Positions 16,497 through 24,089 of a stretch of 64,000 nucleotides of DNA are shown here, in pieces (position 1 is the stretch's first letter; each line of letters starts with the position of its first letter). The stretch lies in the NCBI RefSeq assembly GCF_013870525.1, contig NZ_JACBXD010000026.1, positions 38,155 through 102,154 on the forward strand. Direction: 5' to 3'. The translations under genes were made by a program, and so were the position numbers. This DNA comes from Amycolatopsis pittospori (GTDB lineage: Bacteria > Actinomycetota > Actinomycetes > Mycobacteriales > Pseudonocardiaceae). The notes under the pieces are model-generated. The model did no database searches. It saw only the letters and a list, made by a program, of their open reading frames with translations, and was not told where the DNA came from.

Positions 16497-17033
16497 CTAC
16501 CAGGCGTCCGCCAGCAGTTGCCGCGTCTCCCCCAGCAGCTGCGGCAGTACCTTCGTGTGCCCGATCACCGGCATGAAGTTCGCGTCGCCGCCCCACCGCG
16601 GCACGACGTGCTGGTGCAGATGCGCGGCGATCCCCGCGCCCGCGATCACGCCCTGGTTCATCCCGATGTTGAAGCCGTGCGCCGAGGACACCTCCCGGAT
16701 CACCCGCATCGCGTGCTGGGTGAACTCCGCGACCTCGACGGTCTCCTCGGGCGTCAGGTCCGTGTAGTCCGCGACATGGCGGTACGGCACGGCCATCAGG
16801 TGCCCGGGGTTGTACGGGTACAGGTTCAGCACCGCGTACACCGTCTTGCCGCGCGCGAGGATCAGCGCGTCCTCGTCGCTCTTTTCGGGCAGACGGCAGA
16901 ACGGACAGCCCTCGTCGGGCTTCTTCGACCCCTGCACGTACGCGAGCCGGTGCGGGGTCCACAGGCGCTGCAACGCGTCCGGGACCCCCACACCGTCCTG
17001 TCCGACGACTTCAGGGCCATCGGGGCCCGTCAC
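16497..17033 (-). CDS. HIT-domain protein (AP4A phosphorylase/hydrolase, Rv2613c type)
   Basis: A 178-residue HIT-superfamily protein. The catalytic motif HLHQHVVPRW is present around residue 140. A CPFC pair near residue 43 suggests a zinc site, and YPYNPGHLMAVPYRHV is the conserved core. The mycobacterial counterpart is a diadenosine tetraphosphate phosphorylase; the same activity is plausible here. It overlaps the thrS stop by four bases and is probably cotranslated. This thrS-HIT arrangement normally continues straight into pgsA, but here marR and yceI intervene. Confidence 0.9.
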   Translation of the reverse strand: MTGPDGPEVVGQDGVGVPDALQRLWTPHRLAYVQGSKKPDEGCPFCRLPEKSDEDALILARGKTVYAVLNLYPYNPGHLMAVPYRHVADYTDLTPEETVEVAEFTQHAMRVIREVSSAHGFNIGMNQGVIAGAGIAAHLHQHVVPRWGGDANFMPVIGHTKVLPQLLGETRQLLADAW

Positions 17034-19099
17034 CGGAGGACCGCCTCCAAGCCCGCCACCGTCGGCGAGGTGTTCTCACGGCGCTGGACCCAGCCGGCGA
17101 TCGCCTCGACCGCGTCGGCCACCGGGACGCCGTTGATCTGGCCGCCGTCGCGGAACCGGAACGACACCGCGCCCGCCTCGACGTCCTTCGCTCCCGCCAG
17201 CAGCATGAAGGGGACCTTCTGCGTGGTGTGGGTACGGATCTTCTTCTGCATGCGGTCGTCGCTCGCGTCGACGTTGACCCGGATCCCCTTGGCCCGCAGT
17301 TCCTTCTCGACCCCGCGGAGGTGCTCGACCTGGTCCTCGGTGATCGGGATGCCGACCACCTGGACCGGCGACAGCCACGCCGGGAACGCGCCCGCGTAGT
17401 GCTCGGTCAGGACGCCGAAGAAGCGTTCGATCGAGCCGAACAGCGCGCGGTGGATCATCACCGGACGCTGACGGGTGCCGTCGCCGGCGCTGTACTCCAG
17501 TTCGAACTTCTCGGGCAGCATGAAGTCCAGCTGGATGGTCGACATCTGCCAGGTGCGGCCCAGCGCGTCCTTCGCCTGCACGGAGATCTTCGGCCCGTAG
17601 AACGCCGCGCCGCCCGGGTCCGGCACCAGGTCGAGACCGGAGTCCTCGGCCGCGGTGCGCAGGACCTCGGTCGCCTCGGCCCACACCTCTTCGGAACCGA
17701 TGTACTTCTCTTCGTTCCGAGTGGACAGTTCGAGGTAGAAGTCGTTGAGACCGTAGTCGCGCAACAGGTTCAGCACGAAGTCCAAAAGGGACTTCAGCTC
17801 ACCGGGGACCTGCTCCAGGGTGCAGAAGATGTGCGCGTCGTCCTGCGTCATGCCCCGGACGCGGGTGAGTCCGTGGATGACGCCGGACTTCTCGTAGCGG
17901 TACACCGAGCCGAACTCGAACATCCGCAGCGGCAGTTCCCGGTAGGAACGCCCGCGGGAGCGGAAGATCAGGTCGTGGAACGGGCAGTTCATCGGCTTGA
18001 GGTAGTAGTCCTGGCCGGGCTTGCGGACCGAACCGTCCTCGTTGTGCTCGGCGTCGAGGTGCATCGCCGGGTACATGCCGTCGCGGTACCAGTCGAGGTG
18101 GCCGGAGGTCTCGAACAGCGCGCCCTTGGTGATGTGCGGGGAATAGACGAAGTCGTAGCCCGCCTCGACGTGCCGCTGGCGCGAGTAGTTCTCCATCTCC
18201 TGCCGGATGATCCCGCCCTTGGGGTGGAACACCGGCAGCCCCGAGCCGATCTCGTCCGGGAACGAGAACAGGTCCAGCTCGACGCCCAGCTTGCGGTGGT
18301 CGCGGCGCTCGGCCTCGGCCAGGCGCTCCAGGTAGACGTCCTGCGCCTCGGCGGATTCCCACGCGGTGCCGTAGATCCGCTGCAGCTGCGGGTTCTTGTC
18401 GTCACCGCGCCAGTACGCGGCGGCGACGCGGGTGAGCTTGAACGCCGGGATGAACTTGGTGGTCGGCACGTGCGGGCCGCGGCAGAGGTCGCTCCACACG
18501 CGCTCCTTGGTGCGCGGGTCGAGGTTGTCGTAGATGGTCAGCTCGCCACCTCCGACCTCCATGACCTCGGAGGTGTCCACTGTGGAGTCTTCGGACTTGA
18601 TGTCGACCAGTTCGAGCTTGAACGGCTCGTCGGCGAGTTCCTTCTTGGCCTCGTCGACCGAGTCGAAGACGCGGCGGGAGAACTGCTGCGAGCCCTTCAC
18701 GATCTGCTTCATGCGCTTTTCCAGCGCCTGCAGGTCTTCCGGGGTGAACGGGGTGTCGACGGCGAAGTCGTAGTAGAACCCGTCCTTGATCGGCGGCCCG
18801 ATGCCGAGCTTCGCCTGCGGGAACTGCTGCTGCACGGCCTGCGCGAGCACGTGGGCGGCCGAGTGGCGGATGACGCTGCGGCCGTCGTCGGTGTTCGCGG
18901 CGACGGCTTCGACCTCGACCTCGGACTCCGGCGCCCAGGCGAGATCGCGGAGGTTCCCCTCGGCGTCGCGCACGACGACGATGGTGTCCGGCCCCTTGGT
19001 CGGCAGCCCGGCTTCGCGGACCGCCGTACCCGCCGTAGTGCCCGCCGGTACCACCACGCGCGGGGCGGTTGCGGCTGCTACTGACGACGGCTGGGACAC
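17030..19099 (-). CDS. thrS: Threonyl-tRNA synthetase
   Basis: A 689-residue class II synthetase. In order: a TGS domain (residues ~1-75), the editing domain with HSAAHVLAQAVQQQFPQAKL, the catalytic core with motif 2 in GLTRVRGMTQDDAHIFC and motif 3 ending in IHRALFGSIERF, and the anticodon-binding domain with SPVQVVGIPITEDQ. The start is GTG 19099, with GAGGAG six bases upstream; the open frame to 19150 is rejected. It heads the thrS-HIT transcription unit. No T-box leader was found upstream. Confidence 0.97.
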   Translation of the reverse strand: MSQPSSVAAATAPRVVVPAGTTAGTAVREAGLPTKGPDTIVVVRDAEGNLRDLAWAPESEVEVEAVAANTDDGRSVIRHSAAHVLAQAVQQQFPQAKLGIGPPIKDGFYYDFAVDTPFTPEDLQALEKRMKQIVKGSQQFSRRVFDSVDEAKKELADEPFKLELVDIKSEDSTVDTSEVMEVGGGELTIYDNLDPRTKERVWSDLCRGPHVPTTKFIPAFKLTRVAAAYWRGDDKNPQLQRIYGTAWESAEAQDVYLERLAEAERRDHRKLGVELDLFSFPDEIGSGLPVFHPKGGIIRQEMENYSRQRHVEAGYDFVYSPHITKGALFETSGHLDWYRDGMYPAMHLDAEHNEDGSVRKPGQDYYLKPMNCPFHDLIFRSRGRSYRELPLRMFEFGSVYRYEKSGVIHGLTRVRGMTQDDAHIFCTLEQVPGELKSLLDFVLNLLRDYGLNDFYLELSTRNEEKYIGSEEVWAEATEVLRTAAEDSGLDLVPDPGGAAFYGPKISVQAKDALGRTWQMSTIQLDFMLPEKFELEYSAGDGTRQRPVMIHRALFGSIERFFGVLTEHYAGAFPAWLSPVQVVGIPITEDQVEHLRGVEKELRAKGIRVNVDASDDRMQKKIRTHTTQKVPFMLLAGAKDVEAGAVSFRFRDGGQINGVPVADAVEAIAGWVQRRENTSPTVAGLEAVLR

Positions 19100-19186
19100 G
19101 ATGGACTCCTCGCGATGAAAGCGGATGTTTCGTGTGATGTTAGTCGTCACCCGCCACGCGGCTCACGCGCATTACCCCTAACACCA

Positions 19187-19220
19187 CGAAGGCCTCCTTC
19201 CCATTGGAAAGAGGCCTTCG
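19187..19220. terminator. Hairpin terminator after the nitroreductase gene
   Basis: Arms CGAAGGCCTC (19187-19196) and GAGGCCTTCG (19211-19220). It lies just past the nitroreductase stop on the minus strand and upstream of thrS, separating the two units. It belongs to the same AAGGCCTC-type family as the hairpin at 16427. Confidence 0.65.
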
Positions 19221-19237
19221 CGTATCGAGAGACGAGG

Positions 19238-19852
19238 TCAGAGAGTCTCGACGACCTCGTCGAAGTCCAGCCGCGGCAGGCGGTCGTACCAGGGGTTGTC
19301 GCCCGGCTTGCCGACGTTGATCACGACGAGGGACTTCCACGGCTTGTCCGCGAAGAACTCCTTGTCGACGCCTTCGCTGTCGAAGCCGGTCATCGGGCCG
19401 GCGGCCAGCCCGGCGGCGCGGACGCCGATGATGAAGTAGCCGACCTGCAGCAGGGCGTTGAGCTTGGCGACCTCGACGCGGCCCGCCTCGTCGGCGAACA
19501 GGTCCTTGGCACCGGGGAAGTGCGGGAACGTCCGCGGCAGGTTCTCGTGGAACTCGGTGTCGGCGGCGAGCACAACGGTCACCGGCGCGGCCTCGGTCTT
19601 GGCGCGGTTGCCCTCGGACATCAACGGGGAAAGGCGCTTCTTGGCCTCTTCGGTGCGGATGACCAGCGCGCGCAGCGGCTGGTTGTTCATCGACGTCGGG
19701 GCCCATTTGACCAGCTCGTAGATCGCGCGGATCTGCTCGTCGGTCACCGGCTCGTCGCTGAAGTTGTTCGCGGTGCGGGCTTCGCGGAACAACAGGTCCT
19801 GGACGTCCTGCGGGAGGTTCAGGGCTTCGATCGGCTCAACGCTGGTGGTCAT
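19238..19852 (-). CDS. Nitroreductase-family FMN enzyme (malonic semialdehyde reductase/RutE-like)
   Basis: A 204-residue flavin nitroreductase. FREARTANNFSDEPVTDEQI and WAPTSMNNQPLRALVI are typical of the RutE/HadB branch, with GFDSEGVDKEFF and a short C-terminus. RutE-type enzymes reduce malonic semialdehyde or quinone-like substrates with NAD(P)H. A GGAAGGA ribosome site precedes ATG 19852. Upstream lie two half-overlapping TTGAGCGC-type palindromes almost identical to the MarR operators at 15691-15742, so it is probably in the same regulon and inducible by the same chemical signal. Confidence 0.88.
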   Translation of the reverse strand: MTTSVEPIEALNLPQDVQDLLFREARTANNFSDEPVTDEQIRAIYELVKWAPTSMNNQPLRALVIRTEEAKKRLSPLMSEGNRAKTEAAPVTVVLAADTEFHENLPRTFPHFPGAKDLFADEAGRVEVAKLNALLQVGYFIIGVRAAGLAAGPMTGFDSEGVDKEFFADKPWKSLVVINVGKPGDNPWYDRLPRLDFDEVVETL

Positions 19853-19895
19853 GGGTGGATCTTCCTTCCGTACGCTTCCTGTACCCGTCCCAACC

Positions 19896-19927
19896 TAGTT
19901 GAGCGCTGAACTATTTCGCGCTCAACT
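19896..19927. promoter_or_regulatory. Candidate MarR operator upstream of the nitroreductase
   Basis: TAGTTGAGCGCTGAACTA (19896-19913), a palindrome with one mismatched pair, is followed directly by a second half-site GCGCTCAACTA ending at 19927. The core TTGAGCGCT matches the yceI/marR operators. The position, 44-75 bases upstream of the nitroreductase start, fits repressor control. Confidence 0.65.
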
Positions 19928-20007
19928 ACCTCTCCGTGTGGGACCGATCACAAGAACGGCCGCCGTCCCCGAGGGAACGGCGGCCGGCGAGCCAGAGCGG
20001 AAGCGGG

Positions 20008-21534
20008 TCAGTAGGCCCCGCGTCCCTGCACCACGGCACGGAAGGTCTTCCAGAGGATCACCAGGTCCAAGGCCAGGGACCAGTCTTCGACGTAGCGCAG
20101 GTCGAGGCGGATGCTCTCGGCCCAGCTGAGATCGCTGCGACCGCTGACCTGCCAGAGCCCGGTCAGCCCAGGCTTCACCAGCAGACGACGACGCGCGTCG
20201 GGGGCGTACTTCGCGGTCTCCTCCGGCAGTGGCGGGCGGGGACCGACGAGCGACATGCGGCCGCTCACGACGTTGAACAACTGCGGCAGTTCGTCGAGGG
20301 AGTAGCGGCGCAGCATCCCGCCGACCCGGGTGATCCGAGGATCCTTGCGCATCTTGAACAGCGGTCCCGCGCCCTCGTTGTCCGACTGGAGACCCTGCTT
20401 GAGCTTGTCGGCGTCGGTGACCATCGTGCGGAACTTCAGCATGGTGAAGGTGTGCCCGTCGCGGCCGACGCGGCGCTGCCGGTAGATCACCGGGCCGCGG
20501 TCGTTGAGCTTGATGGCGATCGCGATCACCAGCAGCAGCGGGGAGATCAGGGTGAGCAGGAGGCCCGAGCCGAACCTGTCGAGGACTTCCTTGACCAGAC
20601 GGCGGCCGCCGGTGAACATCGGCGCGCTGACCCGGAGCAGCGGCATCCCCAGTACGCCGGAGACGTTCAGCCGGGGACCGGCCACCTCCATCAGCATCGG
20701 GGCGACCACCATCTCGGCGGAGGTGCCTTCCAGGTCCCAGGCGAGCCGCTGCAGGCGTTTCGGGTTCCAGTGCTGGTCCGCGGTCACCGCGACGACGCGG
20801 TAGCCGCCACGGCGGACGTGGCCCGCGAGTTCGTCGAGCTTCCCGACGACCGGGACGCCTTCCACTTCACCGCTCCCCCGTTCCGCGCCGGCACCGGTGT
20901 AGGTGCAGACGGCCTCGACCCGCCAGCCGACGTGGGGATCCGCCTTGGTGCGCGCGATGAGGTCGGCGACCGTGTCGGGGCTTCCCGCCGCGAGCACCGG
21001 GAGCAGGCATTCACCGAGTCGTCTGCGCCGGTGCAGTACCTGTCTCAGCGCGTACCGCTGCAGGAACATGAAGACGGAGATCATCGGGACGACGATGAAG
21101 ACCCACGGCTGCACCGCGAGGGCACCGAAGAGCAGGCCGCCCAGCGCGACGAGCACCGCCGTCGTCACCAGGCCCCGGCCGAGCGTCCGGTACTCCTCCG
21201 CGCCTTCGCCCAGCACACGCGGACTCCAGGCGCGGCAGACCGACAGCCCGAACAGGAAGGCCGCCGCGGTACCGAGCGCGTGCATGTCGTGGGGATCGGA
21301 GCGGTCGATCAGAAAAGCGCTCATCACGATCAGCGCGAACGCGGTGAAAACGTCACTACCGATGACCCAGGCGCGGTAGCGCGATTCCCAAGCCGCGGAC
21401 GGCAGCCGCGCCGCCGTCGCTTCGACCGCGGCGGCGACACCCGCACCCCTTTGCGGGGGGAGCGGGATCGACTGAAGGTCGATGTGCTGCGGCGTCCCGT
21501 TGACGGTGGACGACGGCCGCACCGACTCTTCCAT
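20008..21534 (-). CDS. Polyprenyl-phosphate sugar-1-phosphate transferase (WcaJ/CpsE type)
   Basis: A 508-residue protein with four or five N-terminal transmembrane helices, a CoA-binding-like middle domain, and a C-terminal bacterial sugar transferase domain. The last shows KFRTMVTDADKL, RRYSLDELPQLFNVVSGRMS, LVGPRPPLPEE and GLTGLWQVSGRSDLSW. Such enzymes start exopolysaccharide repeat units by moving a sugar-1-phosphate to undecaprenyl phosphate. The start ATG 21534 has a strong GGGAGGT four bases upstream; the ORF extension to 21576 lacks support. No other polysaccharide genes adjoin it, so it stands alone after a very long non-coding region. Confidence 0.9.
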   Translation of the reverse strand: MEESVRPSSTVNGTPQHIDLQSIPLPPQRGAGVAAAVEATAARLPSAAWESRYRAWVIGSDVFTAFALIVMSAFLIDRSDPHDMHALGTAAAFLFGLSVCRAWSPRVLGEGAEEYRTLGRGLVTTAVLVALGGLLFGALAVQPWVFIVVPMISVFMFLQRYALRQVLHRRRRLGECLLPVLAAGSPDTVADLIARTKADPHVGWRVEAVCTYTGAGAERGSGEVEGVPVVGKLDELAGHVRRGGYRVVAVTADQHWNPKRLQRLAWDLEGTSAEMVVAPMLMEVAGPRLNVSGVLGMPLLRVSAPMFTGGRRLVKEVLDRFGSGLLLTLISPLLLVIAIAIKLNDRGPVIYRQRRVGRDGHTFTMLKFRTMVTDADKLKQGLQSDNEGAGPLFKMRKDPRITRVGGMLRRYSLDELPQLFNVVSGRMSLVGPRPPLPEETAKYAPDARRRLLVKPGLTGLWQVSGRSDLSWAESIRLDLRYVEDWSLALDLVILWKTFRAVVQGRGAY

Positions 21535-22417
21535 CAGACCTCCCGGAGTGGGAATTCCCGAACGCCGGATCAACACGCTGAGTGAATGAGAGCGATTTCG
21601 AAGAGTGATCGATTCTCAAGGTCGTACAGCGGCCGATGGGGCGACACACGCCAAGGTATCGGCCACTCTCCGGCCTTCGTTACAAGGATTTCCAGCCACA
21701 ACCTGCGCGAGCTTCCGGCAAATGAATGCCATGTTGATAACAAGATGATGACGATGGGTAATAGGACGTATCCTCCGAACCACTACGCAAAGTAGTCACG
21801 AATTCCCCGTTCCCCCGGCCACTTGGAGCACCGCGCGCCCGAACGGCCGAACAGCCCCGAAAACTCCACAGTGGACGGTCTGAGGGGATCACCCCCTCGC
21901 CGGTCCACTGTGGATTTCGAGGCTTCGGAGCACCAGGGCGCGCGAGGCCCGCCCACGACGCGGCGACCTACCTTGTCAATCGGTCACCGGAGTGGCGTTT
22001 CGTCACATCACGTCAGCATCACGGCGAACCCGCCGCCGGAGCCGGACGAGTGACCCGCTCGCCCATGCCCCGCATCACATCCACCGTGGTCTGGACCTTT
22101 TCACGGTTCCGAAGTGCCCAGGATCACAATGTCGTCTCGGCCTGCCGCCCACGTGACACCTTTGGCGCGCGACACGAGACCTCTGGCGAATGTCCACACC
22201 GGCCGGACCGAGCGCCTTCGACGATCTCCGAAGCACCCACCCCGCGCTCGCCGCGCGAATCCCGGCGTACTGCTCGCCGGACCCGCCACGGCAGAACTAC
22301 CGCCCCCACATATCTCGCGTCCGACCTGCGGATCGGTTGCCGCCGGACGGCTGCGGGGACCCCGGGGGAAAGAACGAAAGAAGGCCCCGAACCGTAATGG
22401 TCCGGGGCCTTCTTCGG
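21535..22417. other. Long intergenic region (about 880 bp) with a compound hairpin
   Basis: No convincing gene was found on either strand. It is the upstream region of the sugar transferase. The only strong feature is a nested inverted repeat at 21857-21919: outer arms contain TCCACAGTGGAC and its complement, and an inner stem is GAGGGG/CCCCTC. The part near 21600-21790 is relatively AT-rich and probably holds the sugar transferase promoter. Confidence 0.5.
22377..22415. terminator. Terminator after tRNA-Val(CAC)
   Basis: Stem of about 15 bp with one mismatch, arms AGAAGGCCCCGAACC and GGTCCGGGGCCTTCT, loop GTAA, directly after the 3' end of the minus-strand tRNA. Factor-independent terminator shape without a long U tract, typical for high-GC actinobacteria. 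Confidence 0.75.
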
Positions 22418-22489
22418 TGGGCGATACTGGGATCGAACCAGTGACCTCTTCGGTGTGAACGAAGCGCTCTCCCCCTGAGCTAATCGCCC
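22418..22489 (-). tRNA. tRNA-Val (anticodon CAC)
   Basis: The minus strand folds into a standard cloverleaf. The acceptor GGGCGAT pairs with ATCGCCC, the anticodon arm is CTTCG-TTCACAC-CGAAG, and the T arm contains GGTTCGATCCC. CCA is not encoded (discriminator A is followed by CCG). The body is closely similar to tRNA-Val(GAC) at 23623. Confidence 0.95.
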
Positions 22490-22889
22490 GCTCTGGGTGT
22501 TCTCGTCACTCTACCCCACGACTTTCGGGGGCCTGCAAACGGGTGGTTCGCTCCGACCACACTCCGCTCACCAGCAAATACGGAGCGAACAACCACGAGC
22601 TAGCCGGGGTTGTCGGGGCCGGGGGGCGCCTGCGACGCGTTTCGACATTCGTGCGACGGTGCTATCGCGCGACGACTAAACCGCGCAGTATGTACATGTG
22701 GACTGCCTGCAGGGCGCATGTAGGGCTGCGCGTCGCGCGGGTGATGATGGGGTGACGGAGTGCATGATCGGGGTCGGATGACCCCGTCCGGGTGATCTGC
22801 GGCGAAACCGCGTTCCGATCGGCCGGCCGGAACGTCACATCATCGCCACTCGGTTCGACCGGGCCGGGAAGGAGACGAAGGGTAGGACG
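22490..22889. other. Intergenic region between tRNA-Val(CAC) and the SsgA-family gene
   Basis: No gene found. It contains the promoter regions of the tRNA (minus strand) and of the SsgA-like gene (plus strand). GGAAGGAGACGAAGGG just before 22890 supplies the ribosome site. Confidence 0.4.
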
Positions 22890-23315
22890 ATGCGCAACGA
22901 TCACGTGACGCTCCGCTCGACGGCGGTGTTCGACCTCCTGGCGCCGCGGACGCCCGCGGTTCCCGTGAAGGTCGAACTGCGATACGACACCCGCGACCCG
23001 TACGCGGTCGTCGCCGCCTTCCGCACCGGCCGCGCCGGCTGGGTCGAGTGGGTCTACGCGCGCGACCTCCTCGCGGACGGCCTCCTGGCCGACGCGGGCG
23101 ACGGCGACGTACGCATCCGCCCCTCCGTCGAAGACCCCGAGTCCGTCCTCATCGAACTGAACTCGCCGTCAGGGCACGCCATGTTCGAGGCGTCCGCTCA
23201 GGAACTGGCCGACTTCCTCGACCGGACCTACGACGTCGTACTGCCGGGCAACGAGCACCTGTGGGTCGACGTCGACGACGCCCTGACCCACCTCATTCCC
23301 AACGATATGACCTGA
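22890..23315 (+). CDS. SsgA-family sporulation/cell division regulator (SsgB-like)
   Basis: A 141-residue protein matching the SsgA-like (SALP) family: YDTRDPYAVVAAFRTGRAGWVEWVYARDLL, then VRIRPS and LIELNSPSGHAMFEA, with a hydrophobic C-terminal helix ending LTHLIPND. SALPs recruit FtsZ and control septum placement; SsgB is the most conserved member and also occurs in Pseudonocardiaceae. A strong purine-rich ribosome site lies upstream. It is monocistronic, flanked by tRNA genes. Confidence 0.93.
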   Translation: MRNDHVTLRSTAVFDLLAPRTPAVPVKVELRYDTRDPYAVVAAFRTGRAGWVEWVYARDLLADGLLADAGDGDVRIRPSVEDPESVLIELNSPSGHAMFEASAQELADFLDRTYDVVLPGNEHLWVDVDDALTHLIPNDMT

Positions 23316-23452
23316 TGACGGGCTTGCGAACAGCAAGTGGCACCCCGGTTGCAGAGCCGTTTTCGGGGTCCTGATAGTGTTCACACACACCACGGCGACG
23401 GGGTGAGAGACAGAACCGCGAGGTTCCGAACTCCCATCCGAACCGAGGATGT

Positions 23453-23525
23453 GCGGATGTAGCGCAGCTGGTAGCGCATCACCTTGCCAAGGTGAGGGTC
23501 GCGGGTTCGAGTCCCGTCATCCGCT
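23453..23525 (+). tRNA. tRNA-Gly (anticodon GCC)
   Basis: Acceptor GCGGATG/CATCCGC, anticodon stem TCACC-TTGCCAA-GGTGA, T arm GCGGGTTCGAGTCCCGT. First gene of a three-tRNA cluster. Confidence 0.96.
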
Positions 23526-23550
23526 CGGAAGGCCCTCTCGGGCCTGACAC

Positions 23551-23621
23551 GGTGGAGTGGCCGAGAGGCGAGGCAACGGCCTGCAAAGCCGTGTACACGG
23601 GTTCGAATCCCGTCTCCACCT
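23551..23621 (+). tRNA. tRNA-Cys (anticodon GCA)
   Basis: Acceptor GGTGGAG/CTCCACC, anticodon stem ACGGC-CTGCAAA-GCCGT, T arm CGGGTTCGAATCCCG. CCA is not encoded; it abuts tRNA-Val, with one base between them. Confidence 0.95.
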
Positions 23622-23622
23622 C

Positions 23623-23697
23623 GCGCGATTAGCTCAGCGGGAGAGCGCTTCCCTGACACGGAAGAGGTCACTGGTTCAATCCCAGTATCGCGCACCA
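23623..23697 (+). tRNA. tRNA-Val (anticodon GAC)
   Basis: Acceptor GCGCGAT/ATCGCGC, anticodon stem CTTCC-CTGACAC-GGAAG, T loop TTCAATC, with an encoded CCA end (23695-23697). Last tRNA of the cluster, followed by a strong terminator. Confidence 0.96.
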
Positions 23698-23709
23698 TCG
23701 TTTGCAGAA

Positions 23710-23747
23710 CTGAAGCCCTGTCTCTCTTCGGAGAGGCAGGGCTTCAG
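23710..23747. terminator. Terminator of the tRNA cluster
   Basis: 17-bp arms CTGAAGCCCTGTCTCTC and GAGAGGCAGGGCTTCAG (one G-U-type pair) with a TTCG tetraloop. Confidence 0.85.
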
Positions 23748-24089
23748 TCGTTAAAAGGCGATGGCCTTCGGGCCGTCTCCAACTGCCCGTCACGGAATGT
23801 GGTGTGCAGGTGCGGGAACCACTCCCCCCAGTTTCGTCCTCTCACTCGGGGTGAGCGCGCTCACGCTGAGACGCCATGCATCGGGGTCGAGGACACGGTT
23901 CGCGCCGTAGAACTTGCCGAGTTCGGCCCGACCGGCGGCTATGCGGATTTGCCGAGCCCCTGCTCTTGGGAAGGAGGCCTTCACGGCATCAGACCCCGAC
24001 CGGACACCGCGCATTTTTGGAGACGCACGTGTCCACCTGGCGGGACGATGATTATCGGCACAGCTTATTGTCGAGCCGAGGGACGAGGC
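23748..24089. other. Intergenic region upstream of the orphan biosynthetic operon
   Basis: No gene is supported; the in-frame extension back to 23799 is compositionally poor. It contains a half-copy of the AAGGCCTCC element (GGGAAGGAGGCCTTCAC, 23968-23984) and a less GC-rich stretch (about 24040-24075) that probably holds the operon promoter. GAGGGA at 24078-24083 is the ribosome site for the first gene. Confidence 0.45.

Noticed and set aside
17228..19084. A 618-codon open frame on the plus strand
   Set aside because: Antisense shadow of thrS, with no recognisable sequence.
19100..19237. T-box or other leader riboswitch upstream of thrS
   Set aside because: No T-box core, no specifier stem and little space; the only structure is the terminator hairpin of the preceding gene.
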